A DNA stretch of 64,000 bases from Verrucomicrobiaceae bacterium (GTDB lineage Bacteria > Verrucomicrobiota > Verrucomicrobiia > Verrucomicrobiales > Akkermansiaceae). Made by a program: the position numbers and the translations under genes. Shown one piece after another: positions 7,767 through 16,148 of the stretch; within the stretch, counting starts at the first letter, position 1; each line of letters begins with the position of its first letter. The notes beneath the pieces were generated by a model. It was not told where the DNA came from, ran no database searches, and saw only the letters and a list, made by a program, of their open reading frames with translations. The DNA lies in the NCBI GenBank assembly GCA_027491155.1, contig JAIXWR010000036.1:1-64000 (forward strand), in the 5' to 3' direction.

Positions 7767-8181
7767 ACGGCTCTTACGTGACCCCGATGGCTATTTGATT
7801 CGGAAATCCGGGAAAAGGGGAAAGTTTCTTCCGGGTGCCGGGGCGTCCGACAAGGGGGTTCGAACACTTCCGCCGATTCCGGTGAAGCCGCACCCGAATG
7901 AAGCGTCCCGTTGGGACGCCGGACAGCGGGCGAGCCTACCCGGCACTGCGTGCCGGGCTTTTATGAATCGTCCCGTTGGGACGCAGACCGTCCAATCCAT
8001 CAAGGCATTGGGCTGAAGGCGGACGAGCCACGGGCGGGGCGGTCATTGAGATGGAGCGGGCTTGAAGGGACCATGCGTCCAGCTGAAGCCGGGACTACGT
8101 ACCACGCGGTTCGGGCTCACACGGGGAACCGGGTCTCCCGGTCGTTCAAAACGAGATGGCCCTGCTTTTCCCTCACGCCGC
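7767..8181. other. 415-nt intergenic region rich in palindromes
   Basis: I find no gene here. The left part upstream of the cytochrome gene probably carries its promoter, but no clear -35/-10 pair is visible. The middle holds the palindromic repeat cluster 7903-7983. The right part, downstream of the HAD gene (8000-8181), shows nothing recognisable. Short frames across this stretch read through the palindromes and look like artefacts. Confidence 0.6.
7903..7983. repeat. REP-like cluster: two CGTCCCGTTGGGACG palindromes flanking a hairpin
   Basis: CGTCCCGTTGGGACG occurs at 7904-7918 and again at 7969-7983 in the same orientation. Between them is a perfect 7-bp hairpin, CCCGGCA-CTGCG-TGCCGGG (7939-7957), followed by CTTTT. 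The spacing and composition resemble REP/BIME elements mobilised by RAYT transposases. The hairpin could also end transcription. Confidence 0.7.
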
Positions 8182-8979
8182 TCAGGTGCCGAAGAAGCGC
8201 TCCAGCGCTTCGACGCAGCCCTCGCTGTGGGCCGCCTGGCAGGCGTGGCCGCCGTGGGCGAGGACGTGGTCGCGGATGTCGGCGACGGCGTTGCCGGGGC
8301 AGGCGAACATCGAGGCGACCGACGGGTGGAGCATTTCGAAATCGTTGTGGCTGTCGCCGATGGCGAAGGTGTGGGCGGGCACCAGGCCGAAGTGGCGGGC
8401 GACTTCCGCCAAACTACTACCTTTCTGGTAGTTCTTGTGGCCGAAGCGCAGCCAGATCGAGTTCCGCTGCCAGCCGAGCATCGGGACGCCGGCGGCGAGT
8501 TCCTCCACGCGGCCGATGATCCAGGCCATTTCCTGCTCGGTGCGGGCGATCAGGCCGGCGGGGTCGCCCGGCTGGTCGATCCAGGTCGCGCCGGTGTGCT
8601 CCTCGACCTCGTGGCGGATGGCGTCGAGCGTGCCGCGGACTTCCTTGAAGAAGCGGGTTTGCTCCTTGTCGCAATCGTGGTTCCACGGCTGGTGGGCGGT
8701 CCAGCGGCCGAGGTGGTTGGGCAGCCAGATCTCGCGTTCGCGGGCGACGACCCAGTCGGGGGCGAAGGGGAAGCGGCTTTCGACGAGGCCCTCGACCACG
8801 TGGGCGATCGAGCGGCCGGTGTTGATGCCCCACAGCGCGCCTTTTTCGCGGCGCAGGCGTTCGAGGGTTTCGAAGAGCCGCGGGCTGACCGGCGGGTCCA
8901 CGGCGGGATTGTGGAGGGTGCCGTCGAAATCGAAGGACAGGATGTGTCCGGGCAGGGCGAGCGGGTCGAGCGGCTTCAC
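8182..8979 (-). CDS. HAD-superfamily (Cof/SPP-like) phosphatase
   Basis: The 265-aa protein has all four HAD motifs: DFDGT near residue 17 (nucleophile and general acid Asp), GINTGRS (motif II), KGSSL in the C-terminal half (motif III Lys) and GDSHND (motif IV). A large cap domain lies between motifs II and III, as in subclass IIB enzymes such as Cof and sucrose/mannosyl-phosphoglycerate phosphatases. It should hydrolyse a small phosphorylated metabolite in the cytoplasm with Mg2+. The substrate is not predictable from sequence. It is transcribed on the same strand as, and 43 nt after, the OmpA-like gene, but the two share no obvious task. Confidence 0.85.
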   Translation of the reverse strand: MKPLDPLALPGHILSFDFDGTLHNPAVDPPVSPRLFETLERLRREKGALWGINTGRSIAHVVEGLVESRFPFAPDWVVAREREIWLPNHLGRWTAHQPWNHDCDKEQTRFFKEVRGTLDAIRHEVEEHTGATWIDQPGDPAGLIARTEQEMAWIIGRVEELAAGVPMLGWQRNSIWLRFGHKNYQKGSSLAEVARHFGLVPAHTFAIGDSHNDFEMLHPSVASMFACPGNAVADIRDHVLAHGGHACQAAHSEGCVEALERFFGT

Positions 8980-9022
8980 GGGACCGGGGATAGTCGCCCT
9001 GACGCCGCGGTCAAGCGGCGCG

Positions 9023-10321
9023 TCACTCGACGGGCTCGGCGCGCAGCGGCTCCTCGGGCACTTCGGCGGCCTTCGGGGCTTCCGGTTCCGCGGGTTCTTC
9101 CAGCGGCACGGCTTTCGGCGCTTCCTCGACCGGGACCGCCTGCGGGGCGGGCTCCGGAACCGGCTCGGCGCGGGGCGGGGGAGGCTCGTCGATCGGCAGG
9201 GCGCGCATCGGCTTCACCAGGACCGGCTTGGCTTTGGGCGGCGCGGGCTCCGGTTCCGGGGCAGGCTGCGGCGGCGGGGGCGGCACCTGCGGTTTGACCA
9301 GCACCGGCTCGTCGGCCGGCGGCGGATCGGGCCGCATGCGGATCTCGACGCGGCGGTTCGGCGCCTGCTCGTCCACCGTGCCGCCGGGCACCAGCGGCTT
9401 GGTCTTGCCGTAGCCCCGCGTGACGATCTTGTCGGCCTTTAGGAAAAGGGAGCCGGAGAGGTAGTTCTTCACCGCGGCGGCGCGGCGCTTGGAGAGCTCG
9501 AGGTTGTATTCGTCGGTGCCGTAGAGGTCGGAGTGGCCCTCGATCCAGCAGTAGAGGTTCGGGTTCCGGTCGATGATCAGCGCGAGCTTCATCATGTCGA
9601 CCCGGGCGCTCTCGCGGAGTTCCGCGCTGTTGTATTCGAAGAGCAGGTCGCTCGGCAGCAGGGTCTTCTTGCCGACCAGCACGTCGGCGGGCAGGCCGAC
9701 CATGTCGTTGAGCGTCACCATGCCATCGAGCGTTCCAGCTTCGACCTGGCCGCTCGCTCCTTTCTTGAGGAGATCCTCGGCGAACTTGTCGAGGGCGCTG
9801 TCGTCCGGGGCCAGGGCACCGGGATCGACGATGGTCTGGGCTTCGGCGGCGAGCGGCAGCGGTTCCTCGGTGCGGCCGATTTCCGGCAGGGCGGTGTCGA
9901 GGTCGAAACCGGCGGACGGGTCGAGCTGCAGGCCGGCGGGATCGCCTTCGATGGCCGGGTTGTTCAGCTTGATCGCGAATTCCGGGTCGTTGAGGTCGGG
10001 GCGGAGCTCGATCTCGGTGTTCTCCGGGAGCGCGGCAAGGATATCGATTTCCTCCAGCAGGCTGGCGGCATCGGGCGGCGGCGGCTCGACCTGTTCGTCC
10101 GGCGGCTGGGATTCGTAGTCGGGCGGCATCACCTCCACCTGCTCGACATTGATCGCCGCGGTCTGGAGTTCCTCGAATTCCTGGAAGCCGAGCGCGACCT
10201 TGATGTGGCCGAGGGCGAAAAAGGCCGCGACGTGGAGGATGACGGCGATGAAGAAGGCCACGGCCGACCACCAGCCGAGGTTGTCCGGACCGGGCAGGCG
10301 CAGCGGGGTCGACTCGCGCAT
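9023..10321 (-). CDS. Inner-membrane-anchored OmpA/MotB-like peptidoglycan-binding protein with Pro/Ala/Glu tail
   Basis: From the ATG at 10321 the protein has 432 residues. It has a short cytoplasmic N-terminus, one membrane helix (about 19-37, WSAVAFFIAVILHVAAFFAL), an acidic Pro/Glu-rich stretch, and then an OmpA_C-like domain (LLFEYNSAELRESARVDMM, WIEGHSDLYG, LSKRRAAAVKNYL, PNRRVEIRM). About 110 residues rich in Pro, Ala and Glu follow. The OmpA fold normally binds diaminopimelate in peptidoglycan. The N-terminal membrane helix followed by a Pro-rich segment also recalls TonB-type proteins. A GTG at 10348 in the same frame could add nine residues; the frame stays open further upstream only because it runs antisense to the next gene. 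It is divergent from the 5'-nucleotidase gene. A role in linking envelope layers is inferred. Confidence 0.75.
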   Translation of the reverse strand: MRESTPLRLPGPDNLGWWSAVAFFIAVILHVAAFFALGHIKVALGFQEFEELQTAAINVEQVEVMPPDYESQPPDEQVEPPPPDAASLLEEIDILAALPENTEIELRPDLNDPEFAIKLNNPAIEGDPAGLQLDPSAGFDLDTALPEIGRTEEPLPLAAEAQTIVDPGALAPDDSALDKFAEDLLKKGASGQVEAGTLDGMVTLNDMVGLPADVLVGKKTLLPSDLLFEYNSAELRESARVDMMKLALIIDRNPNLYCWIEGHSDLYGTDEYNLELSKRRAAAVKNYLSGSLFLKADKIVTRGYGKTKPLVPGGTVDEQAPNRRVEIRMRPDPPPADEPVLVKPQVPPPPPQPAPEPEPAPPKAKPVLVKPMRALPIDEPPPPRAEPVPEPAPQAVPVEEAPKAVPLEEPAEPEAPKAAEVPEEPLRAEPVE

Positions 10322-10459
10322 TTCGCGCCATGAATAGCCATCGTCCACGGCGGGACTATACGCCCCATCCGGGCCCTGACAATCACGGGCTTGCAGGGTC
10401 GCGGCGGCCGCCGGATTCCGCCATTGATCCCGCGGCGAATTCGTGGACCTTCCGTGCCG

Positions 10460-11989
10460 ATGAAAGACCACCGCTTCACCGCCGTCTCGCGCCGCTCCTT
10501 TCTCGCGGCCGGCGGCGCTCTTTTCGGAGCCCCGGTCTTCGCCCGCGCGGCCGCCGTCCGCCGGGGAAAAACGATTTCGATTTTCCACACCACCGACCTG
10601 CACGGGCACATCGTGCCGACGGAGAACTACGACGGGCTGGGCGACCTCGGCGGCTTCGCCCGCTGCGCGACCCAGATCCGGCGCTGGAGGAAAGAGCTGC
10701 CCGATTCGCTGCTGGTGGACATCGGCGATGTCTACCAGGGCACGCCGGAGAGCCTGCAGACCGGCGGCAAGATCATGATCGAGCTGTTCAACCGGCTCGG
10801 CTACGACGCGTGGGTGCTGGGCAACCACGACTTCGACTGGGGCCGGGCGAACACGGAGGCGGCGCTGGAGGTCTCGAAGTGCGAGATCCTGACCGGGAAC
10901 CTCAGGGTCGACGGCAAGCCGCCGGCCGCGGCGGGCGGGGCGTGGCGGAAGGTGCGGCCGTGGAAGATCTGCGAGACCGGCGGTTTCCGCATCGCGCTGG
11001 TGGGTCTGATCACGCCGGGGCTGCCGCATTGGCTCGCGCCCGAGACGCTGGGCGGGATCGAGGCCGCGGATCCGGTCGAGTCGCTGCGCCGCAGCCTGGA
11101 AGAAGTCCGCGTGGAGAAGCCGGACGCGGTGGTGGTGCTCGGCCACATGGGCTGGCGCTTCAGCGACGACTACGCGAACCCGGTGCGCCGTCTGCTCGAA
11201 GAGGTGGACGGGATCGACGTCTATCTCGGCGGCCACAGCCATCAGGACCAGCCGTCGTGGATGAGCGGCAAGGTGCTGTGCAGCCAGGCGAGCTACCACG
11301 GGATCCACTGCGGGCGGATCGACCTCACCTTCGACCGCGACAGCCGCAAGCTGCTCGAGCGGCGTGCCTTCACCGTGCTGATGGACGGTCGCTTCGAGCT
11401 CGATGCCGAGGTGATGGATTTCACCCGGCCGGAGCTCGACAAGGCGGCGGCGGAGATGAAGCGGAAGGTTTGCACGGTGAAGCAGCCGGTCGAGGGCGGC
11501 GGCGGTCGCGACAGCGGGGTTTCTCGGCTCTTTTGCGAGGCCTTTGCCGAAGCCCTCGCAAAGGCCGGCATGCCGGTGGATGGAGTGTTTCACGGGACCT
11601 TCGGCAAGGGGGACATCCCGGCGGGCGACCTGACCGTGGCGGACTGCTGGAAGATGCTGCCTTATGAGAACGGGCTGGTCACCGCGGAGCTGACGGCCGA
11701 GGAGCTTTTGACCATCGTGGCTGAGGACAAAGGCAACCGCAGCTTGTGGCCCTTCGAACTCAAGGAGGACGATGCCGGCACCGTGACGGGCTTTCTCGTC
11801 AAGGGCCAGCCGGTCGATCCGGCGAAGCGCTACCGCATCGCTTTCAACACCTACGACGCCCAGTCCGGCGGCCGGTCACTGCCGTTGCTGCACGAGATCG
11901 TCAACCGCCCCGCCGGCAAGCGAACCCCGACCCCGGTGGCCACGCGGGACGCGCTGATCGTCTTCCTTTCCGCGAAGGGCGAGCTTTGA
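10460..11989 (+). CDS. Exported 5'-nucleotidase / metallophosphatase (UshA-like)
   Basis: The 509-aa product starts MKDHRFTAVSRRSFLAAGGA, a twin-arginine signal. The N-terminal metallophosphoesterase domain shows HTTDLHGH, DIGDVYQGT, LGNHDFDWG, VLGHMGW and GGHSHQDQ, the five dimetal motifs. The C-terminal 5_nucleotid_C domain follows (DLTVADCWKMLPYENGLV; YRIAFNTYDAQSGGRSLPLL), which binds the nucleobase. Such enzymes hydrolyse nucleotides or 2',3'-cyclic nucleotides in the periplasm to salvage phosphate and nucleosides. The upstream open frame to 10391 lacks coding character; the ATG at 10460 fits the signal peptide. A phosphate theme recurs with PhoX at 16-18 kb, but the genes are not linked in an operon. 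Confidence 0.9.
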   Translation: MKDHRFTAVSRRSFLAAGGALFGAPVFARAAAVRRGKTISIFHTTDLHGHIVPTENYDGLGDLGGFARCATQIRRWRKELPDSLLVDIGDVYQGTPESLQTGGKIMIELFNRLGYDAWVLGNHDFDWGRANTEAALEVSKCEILTGNLRVDGKPPAAAGGAWRKVRPWKICETGGFRIALVGLITPGLPHWLAPETLGGIEAADPVESLRRSLEEVRVEKPDAVVVLGHMGWRFSDDYANPVRRLLEEVDGIDVYLGGHSHQDQPSWMSGKVLCSQASYHGIHCGRIDLTFDRDSRKLLERRAFTVLMDGRFELDAEVMDFTRPELDKAAAEMKRKVCTVKQPVEGGGGRDSGVSRLFCEAFAEALAKAGMPVDGVFHGTFGKGDIPAGDLTVADCWKMLPYENGLVTAELTAEELLTIVAEDKGNRSLWPFELKEDDAGTVTGFLVKGQPVDPAKRYRIAFNTYDAQSGGRSLPLLHEIVNRPAGKRTPTPVATRDALIVFLSAKGEL

Positions 11990-12051
11990 CGGTGCTGGAC
12001 GCCGGGCGGGGAATGGTCATGCTCCCGCCGCGCCCCGGAAGGGAGCACGAG

Positions 12052-12136
12052 GCCATCGTGGCGGAATGGTAGACGCCGCGGACTTAAAATCCGTTGCCGG
12101 GCAACCGGCGTGCCGGTTCGAGTCCGGCCGGTGGCA
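12052..12136 (+). tRNA. tRNA-Leu (UAA)
   Basis: A cloverleaf folds from GCCATCG (12052-12058) pairing with CGGTGGC (12129-12135). The anticodon loop ACTTAAAAT carries TAA, a long variable arm (GCCGGGCAACCGGC) marks it as a class II tRNA, and the T arm reads GCCGGTTCGAGTCCGGC. The discriminator is A; CCA is not encoded in full. Confidence 0.93.
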
Positions 12137-12184
12137 CCTTGTGTTCCTTCCAAGGTTTCCCCGCCGCGGATCGTTACCGCCGGG

Positions 12185-12640
12185 ATGAGACGCAAACGCA
12201 TTCACGGGCTGTCCCTCGACGAACCGCAAACCGACGTGTCCTCGCTGGTCGACGTGTCGTTCCTGCTGCTGATCTTCTTCCTGGTCACTTCGACGATCCT
12301 GAAGCGGGAGAACGACCTGCCGATGACCCTTCCCGTCCCGGGAGTCACCTCCACCATCCCCGCGCTGCCGCTGTGGATCGGGATCGATGCCGATGGCACC
12401 GTGTCGCTGGGCCGGGACGAGGGTGCGATGGTGGTGGCGGATCCTTCGTCGGGTTCCTCCCTCGACGAGTTGACCGTCCACTTGAAAATGGCCCGCGACG
12501 CCGCGCGGCCGGACGCCCTTCCTGTGGTGATGCAGGTGGCCGACCAGGCAGCGCAGCAGCGCTTCATCGACGTCCTCAACTGCCTCGCCGGTGTCGGGGT
12601 CGGGAACGTCACGATGGTGGACGGGGCGGAGGAGTTTTGA
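12185..12640 (+). CDS. ExbD/TolR-family biopolymer transport protein
   Basis: The 151-aa protein has a basic cytoplasmic N-terminus (MRRKRIHGLSL), then a single membrane helix SSLVDVSFLLLIFFLVTSTI with the proton-carrying Asp typical of ExbD/TolR/MotB, then a periplasmic domain ending in MQVADQAAQQRFIDVLNCL. ExbD works with ExbB in the inner membrane to convert proton flow into force for TonB or Tol systems. No ExbB gene is adjacent, so the partner must be elsewhere. The ATG at 12185 gives the normal N-terminus; an upstream in-frame ATG at 12110 would overlap the tRNA gene and is unlikely. The gene follows tRNA-Leu by about 50 nt. Confidence 0.85.
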   Translation: MRRKRIHGLSLDEPQTDVSSLVDVSFLLLIFFLVTSTILKRENDLPMTLPVPGVTSTIPALPLWIGIDADGTVSLGRDEGAMVVADPSSGSSLDELTVHLKMARDAARPDALPVVMQVADQAAQQRFIDVLNCLAGVGVGNVTMVDGAEEF

Positions 12641-12656
12641 TGGGTAGGCTTGGACT

Positions 12657-12803
12657 GCGGCAGCCTGCTGCCGCTTTTCCGGAGCCAGCCTGCTGGCCCG
12701 GGGTGGATGGGTGGGGAAAGGAAAGCCGCTTTCGACGAATCTTTCGCTTCTCACCTGCTCCCCGCAGCAGGCTGCGGGGATGAAGGCGGCAGCAGGCTGC
12801 CGC
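12657..12803. repeat. Cluster of four CAGC(C)TGCTG-core hairpins between convergent genes
   Basis: Palindromic units GCGGCAGCCTGCTGCCGC (12657-12674), GCCAGCCTGCTGGC (12684-12697), CCCCGCAGCAGGCTGCGGGG (12760-12779) and GCGGCAGCAGGCTGCCGC (12786-12803) share one core in both orientations. They fill the gap between exbD (plus) and the cardiolipin synthase (minus). They are likely REP-type elements, and any of them could act as a bidirectional terminator. Confidence 0.8.
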
Positions 12804-12818
12804 GGTCCACGGGGAAAC

Positions 12819-14249
12819 TCACAGCACCGGGGCGGTGAGGCGGGCGGCGCGGCAGGCGAGGCGGAAGGGGAAGGAACGGGCGGTGAAGTCCTCGACGCGG
12901 ACTTCGCGGGAATGCGCGAAGTCGATCTCCAGCATGTGCGCGACCTCGTCGACGAAGCCGGGGTCGGGGGACAAGGCGGAGATTTCGAAATTCAGGCGGA
13001 ACGAGCGGTTGTCGAGGTTGGCGGTGCCGACGCAGGCGAGGCGTTCGTCGACGAGCATGACCTTCTGGTGCAGGAAGCCGCGGGTGTAGCGGTGGATCTT
13101 CACGCCGACCGGAATCGTCTCCTCGAAGTAGGTGAAGGCGGCCAGCCAGACCAGGCGGTGGTCCGGCTTTTCCGGGATGAGGATGCGGACATCGACGCCG
13201 CGGATGGCGGCGGTCTGGAGGGCGGTGAGCACGCCGCCGTCGGGCACGAAGTAGGGCGAGGCGATCCAGAGGCGCTCGCGGGCGGTGTTGGCGGCCTCGG
13301 CGACGACGAGTTGCCAGGAGTCGAGCGGGTCGGCGGGACCGGTCGGGATGATGGCGGCGATCTGGTCGGCGGTCTCGGCCTGGCCGGACCAGTGGAGGTC
13401 CGGGACCTCGTTGGCGGCCCAGTTCCAGTCCTCCAGGAAGACGAGCTGGACGGCCTGGACGGAGGGGCCCTTCAGCTTGAGGTGGGTGTCGCGCCAGGCG
13501 CCGAACTTGCGGTCGCGGCCGAGGTATTCGTCGCCCACGTTGATGCCGCCGATGAAGGCTTCCTTGCCGTCGACCACGACGATCTTGCGGTGGTTGCGGA
13601 AGTTGATCTGGAGGCGCGACCACCAGTGGCGGTTGGCGCCGAAGGAGCGGTGGGCGATGCCGGCGGCGTCGAGTTCCTTCAGATAGGCGCGGGAGAGCTT
13701 GTTGGAGCCGAACTCGTCGTAGAGGAAATAGACGCGGACGCCGGCCTTCGCGCGGTCGATGAGGGCCTGCTGGAAGCGCGCGCCGACGCGGTCGTATTTG
13801 ATGATGTAGAAGTTGATGAGGAGGTAGTGCTCGGCGGATTCGATGGCCTTGAAGATGGATTCGAAGGTTTCCTCGCCGTCGATGAGGAGGGACAATTCGT
13901 TGCCGCGGGTGAAGGGGAGGCCGCCGAGGATTTCGGCGGCGCGGCCGAAGGCGTCGTCGGGCTTGATCTCGTAGTGGCGGAGCCGGCGGTGGAGGTCGTC
14001 GGCAAGTTTGCGGAGTTTCGCGTCCTCGCCGCGGCGGGCGCGGACGTAGCCGGAAAAGCGGCTGCGGCCGGCGATCCAGTAGGCGGGGATGGCGATCCAC
14101 GGGACGGCCAGCAGCGAGACGATCCAGGCGATGGTGCCCTGGGAGGTCCGCACCGTCATGAGGGCGTGGAGGACGTGGGCGATGCCGAGCGCGTGGAGGA
14201 GCAGCAGCTCCGCGGCGATGAGGTAGGGAAGATACTCCGCGCTGGGCAT
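12819..14249 (-). CDS. cls: Cardiolipin synthase (phospholipase D superfamily)
   Basis: The 476-aa membrane protein has two N-terminal membrane helices (about 8-31 and 39-60), the second including the IAWIVSLLAVPWIAIPAYW segment typical of bacterial Cls. It then has two HKD motifs: H220-K222-D227 (NHRKIVVVDG) and H394-K396-D401 (LHQKVMLVDERL). Length and layout match ClsA-type enzymes, which join two phosphatidylglycerol molecules into cardiolipin and release glycerol. The catalytic histidines of both motifs are intact. It faces exbD convergently across a repeat cluster and has no evident operon partner; a repeat-containing gap separates it from the next upstream gene on its right. Confidence 0.93.
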   Translation of the reverse strand: MPSAEYLPYLIAAELLLLHALGIAHVLHALMTVRTSQGTIAWIVSLLAVPWIAIPAYWIAGRSRFSGYVRARRGEDAKLRKLADDLHRRLRHYEIKPDDAFGRAAEILGGLPFTRGNELSLLIDGEETFESIFKAIESAEHYLLINFYIIKYDRVGARFQQALIDRAKAGVRVYFLYDEFGSNKLSRAYLKELDAAGIAHRSFGANRHWWSRLQINFRNHRKIVVVDGKEAFIGGINVGDEYLGRDRKFGAWRDTHLKLKGPSVQAVQLVFLEDWNWAANEVPDLHWSGQAETADQIAAIIPTGPADPLDSWQLVVAEAANTARERLWIASPYFVPDGGVLTALQTAAIRGVDVRILIPEKPDHRLVWLAAFTYFEETIPVGVKIHRYTRGFLHQKVMLVDERLACVGTANLDNRSFRLNFEISALSPDPGFVDEVAHMLEIDFAHSREVRVEDFTARSFPFRLACRAARLTAPVL

Positions 14250-14292
14250 GACACGAAGCTAGCCCGCCGCTGTGGATTGGCCAAGCCCGGGC

Positions 14293-14424
14293 TGTAGCGG
14301 CGGTCTGCGACCGCCGGTGGGATGGAGGGCGGGGCGGGCCGGGTGGGTGGCTTCGTTGACAAAGTGCGGCGGTCGTAGACCCGCCGCTACACGGGATGTA
14401 GAGGCGGTCTGCGACCGCCGGTGG
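14293..14424. repeat. Repeat cluster with GGCGGTCTGCGACCGCC palindromes
   Basis: The unit TGTAG(C/A)GGCGGTCTGCGACCGCCGGTGG occurs at 14293-14320 and 14398-14424. A related inverted copy, GCGGCGGTCGTAGACCCGCC (14366-14385) running on into GCTACA, lies between them. The arrangement (head-tail with a middle inverse) resembles BIMEs. It separates the diheme cytochrome gene from the cardiolipin synthase gene. Confidence 0.75.
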
Positions 14425-14431
14425 AGGGTGG

Positions 14432-16060
14432 CTATTCCGGCCAGTCGAGGAGGATGTTCCACTTGAAGATCCGATCAGGCGGGAGGGTCGGGGTGTTCCC
14501 GTTGTCGATCTTCTCGTAAACGTTGACCGGCGGTGCGAGCACCGGGTCCTTGCCGAAGATGTAGTCCTGGTCCTCGACGATGGTGCGGTAGGCCTTGTTG
14601 AGGGCCAGCGCGCGTTCTTTCGACGGGGTGATCAGGTCGTAGACGTCCCTGGCGGACTTGAGCTTTTCGTGGTCGACCGAGCCGTCGGGACGGAACCAGC
14701 GCGCGGTCATCTCGTCGTTGTTGCGGAACTCGCTGCCGCCGCCGGCGCGGGCGAGGTAGGTGGCGATCTCGCCGAGGCTTTCGCCCTGGTTCGGGGCGTC
14801 GGGCATGCCCTTCAGGTCGAGGTAGCCCCAGCCTTTCGAGCCGTCGATCTTGCGCGGGAAGCTGAAGGTCTTGTCGATGGTGGAGCCGACCGAGTTGTGG
14901 CAGCCCATGCACGAGAAGTTCTCCTCGTAGGTCATCGCGCGGAGGCGGCCCTTGCGGTCCTCGATGAAACCGTGGAGCGCCCACCCGTTGCCGTTGTCGA
15001 GGCCGTGGTGGCCGAGGTCGTAGTAGGCGGGCAGGTTGCCGCGTTCCTTCTCCATCGCCTCGAGCTCGTACTTCCGGGCATACATCGGCTTGGAGTAGGC
15101 CCTGGCCTTCCTCGAATAGCGGACCTCCTTCATGCGGGCGGAGGGTCCGACGGTGCCGTCCTTGCCGATGCCGACGTAGCGGACGGTGTGGAGGAACTCG
15201 GTGCCCTCCGGGTAGAGGTGGGCCTCGAGGTGGATGCCTTGCGCGGCACCGACCCAGGCGTCGGCCTTCGCGATGCGGGTGGCGGTGCCGAGGGTGCCGT
15301 CGCCGTCGAGGTCCGCGCCGATCTTCCCTTCATCGAGCGGCAGCGAGCCGATCGAGGTCACGCCCTTGATGGCGGCTTCGAGGATGGCGAGGTTGGCCTT
15401 GTAGATGTCGGCGGAATGGCGGCCGTCCTTGCCGGTCCGGAAGGCCTCGGGCAGGCGGATCATCACGTCGTCGGTGGAGCCGTTGGTCGGCCAGAAAGTG
15501 CTGGGGAAGGGCTTGTAGTTGAAGGCGACCCAGTGGCTTCCGTCCTTGGCGAAACCGTGCCGGTCGAAGGCGTCCTTTCCGAGGTGGAGGTTCTTCAGAT
15601 CGGGGATCCAGCCCTTGAAGCCGGCCTCGCGGAGACGGGACGGCAGTTCGGAGTAGTTGTCGCCGGCGATGTAGGCGAGGATCTCCTCGTCGGAGATCGC
15701 CTTCACGCGTTCACGGCGGTCTTCGAACAGGTTCTTCCACTGGTTGGTCATGCCGACGTCGCTGAAGCTGTAGGCTTCCTGGAGGTCGGCGTCGTTCATG
15801 ACGTTCTCGCGGCCCTCGATGCCGTCCTGGTGGCAGACGTAGCACGGGTTGTTTTTCACCTCGGTGCGGGTGTAGCACATCGGCGGGACCACCCCTTCGG
15901 CATTGTAGAGCGTGTGCACGGGGGCTGCCGGCGGGAGTTGCGGCAGGACGCTGTCGCCGGATTTCAGCGAATCGAGGATCTGCCGGTAGAGGGGAGTCTC
16001 CGCGGCCGAGGCGGTGGCGATGGTCAGGAAAGAGAACAGGAGCGGGCGGATGGATTTCAT
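14432..16060 (-). CDS. Exported diheme c-type cytochrome of unassigned function
   Basis: The 542-aa protein has a signal peptide (to about residue 20) and two CxxCH heme sites: CYVCH at 73-77 and CMGCH at 384-388. Between them lies a long region with WVAFNYKPFPSTFWPTNGS and a possible calcium-type stretch (DLDGDGTLGTATRI). I do not recognise a named enzyme family. The wide spacing of the hemes is unlike MauG or peroxidases, which have both hemes in a compact pair of domains. It lies on the same strand as, and downstream of, PhoX, with two hairpins in the 129-nt gap, so it may be partly co-expressed. A periplasmic electron-transfer or oxidase role is plausible but unproven. Confidence 0.75.
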   Translation of the reverse strand: MKSIRPLLFSFLTIATASAAETPLYRQILDSLKSGDSVLPQLPPAAPVHTLYNAEGVVPPMCYTRTEVKNNPCYVCHQDGIEGRENVMNDADLQEAYSFSDVGMTNQWKNLFEDRRERVKAISDEEILAYIAGDNYSELPSRLREAGFKGWIPDLKNLHLGKDAFDRHGFAKDGSHWVAFNYKPFPSTFWPTNGSTDDVMIRLPEAFRTGKDGRHSADIYKANLAILEAAIKGVTSIGSLPLDEGKIGADLDGDGTLGTATRIAKADAWVGAAQGIHLEAHLYPEGTEFLHTVRYVGIGKDGTVGPSARMKEVRYSRKARAYSKPMYARKYELEAMEKERGNLPAYYDLGHHGLDNGNGWALHGFIEDRKGRLRAMTYEENFSCMGCHNSVGSTIDKTFSFPRKIDGSKGWGYLDLKGMPDAPNQGESLGEIATYLARAGGGSEFRNNDEMTARWFRPDGSVDHEKLKSARDVYDLITPSKERALALNKAYRTIVEDQDYIFGKDPVLAPPVNVYEKIDNGNTPTLPPDRIFKWNILLDWPE

Positions 16061-16097
16061 GGCGAGGGAACGCTGGGGGCAGAGAGATGGCAGGCGG

Positions 16098-16129
16098 GAA
16101 AGGGCGGACCCTCGCGGATCCGCCCTTTC
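16098..16129. terminator. Hairpin with 11-bp perfect stem in the phoX-cytochrome gap
   Basis: GAAAGGGCGGA (16098-16108) pairs perfectly with TCCGCCCTTTC (16119-16129) around a 10-nt loop. No U-run follows on either strand. It may attenuate transcription entering the cytochrome gene or protect an mRNA end. Confidence 0.5.
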
Positions 16130-16148
16130 ATCGGACGCGGGAAAACAG

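Noticed and set aside
3615-7781. Plus-strand frame of 1388 codons opposite DUF1501 and DUF1549/1553 genes
   Set aside because: It is the antisense shadow of two recognised genes, with the same biased composition and no motif.
7791-8003. 70-aa minus-strand ORF over the palindromic repeats
   Set aside because: It simply translates the REP-like palindromes (VPTGRF, SQRDASF) and has no independent support.
10322-11593. Extension of the OmpA-like frame upstream across the 5'-nucleotidase gene
   Set aside because: The added ~420 residues are antisense to a well-supported gene; the membrane helix follows the ATG at 10321.
12641-12818. Possible CRISPR array from four similar units
   Set aside because: Units are palindromic, unequal in spacing and in both orientations, with no cas genes; they fit REP elements.
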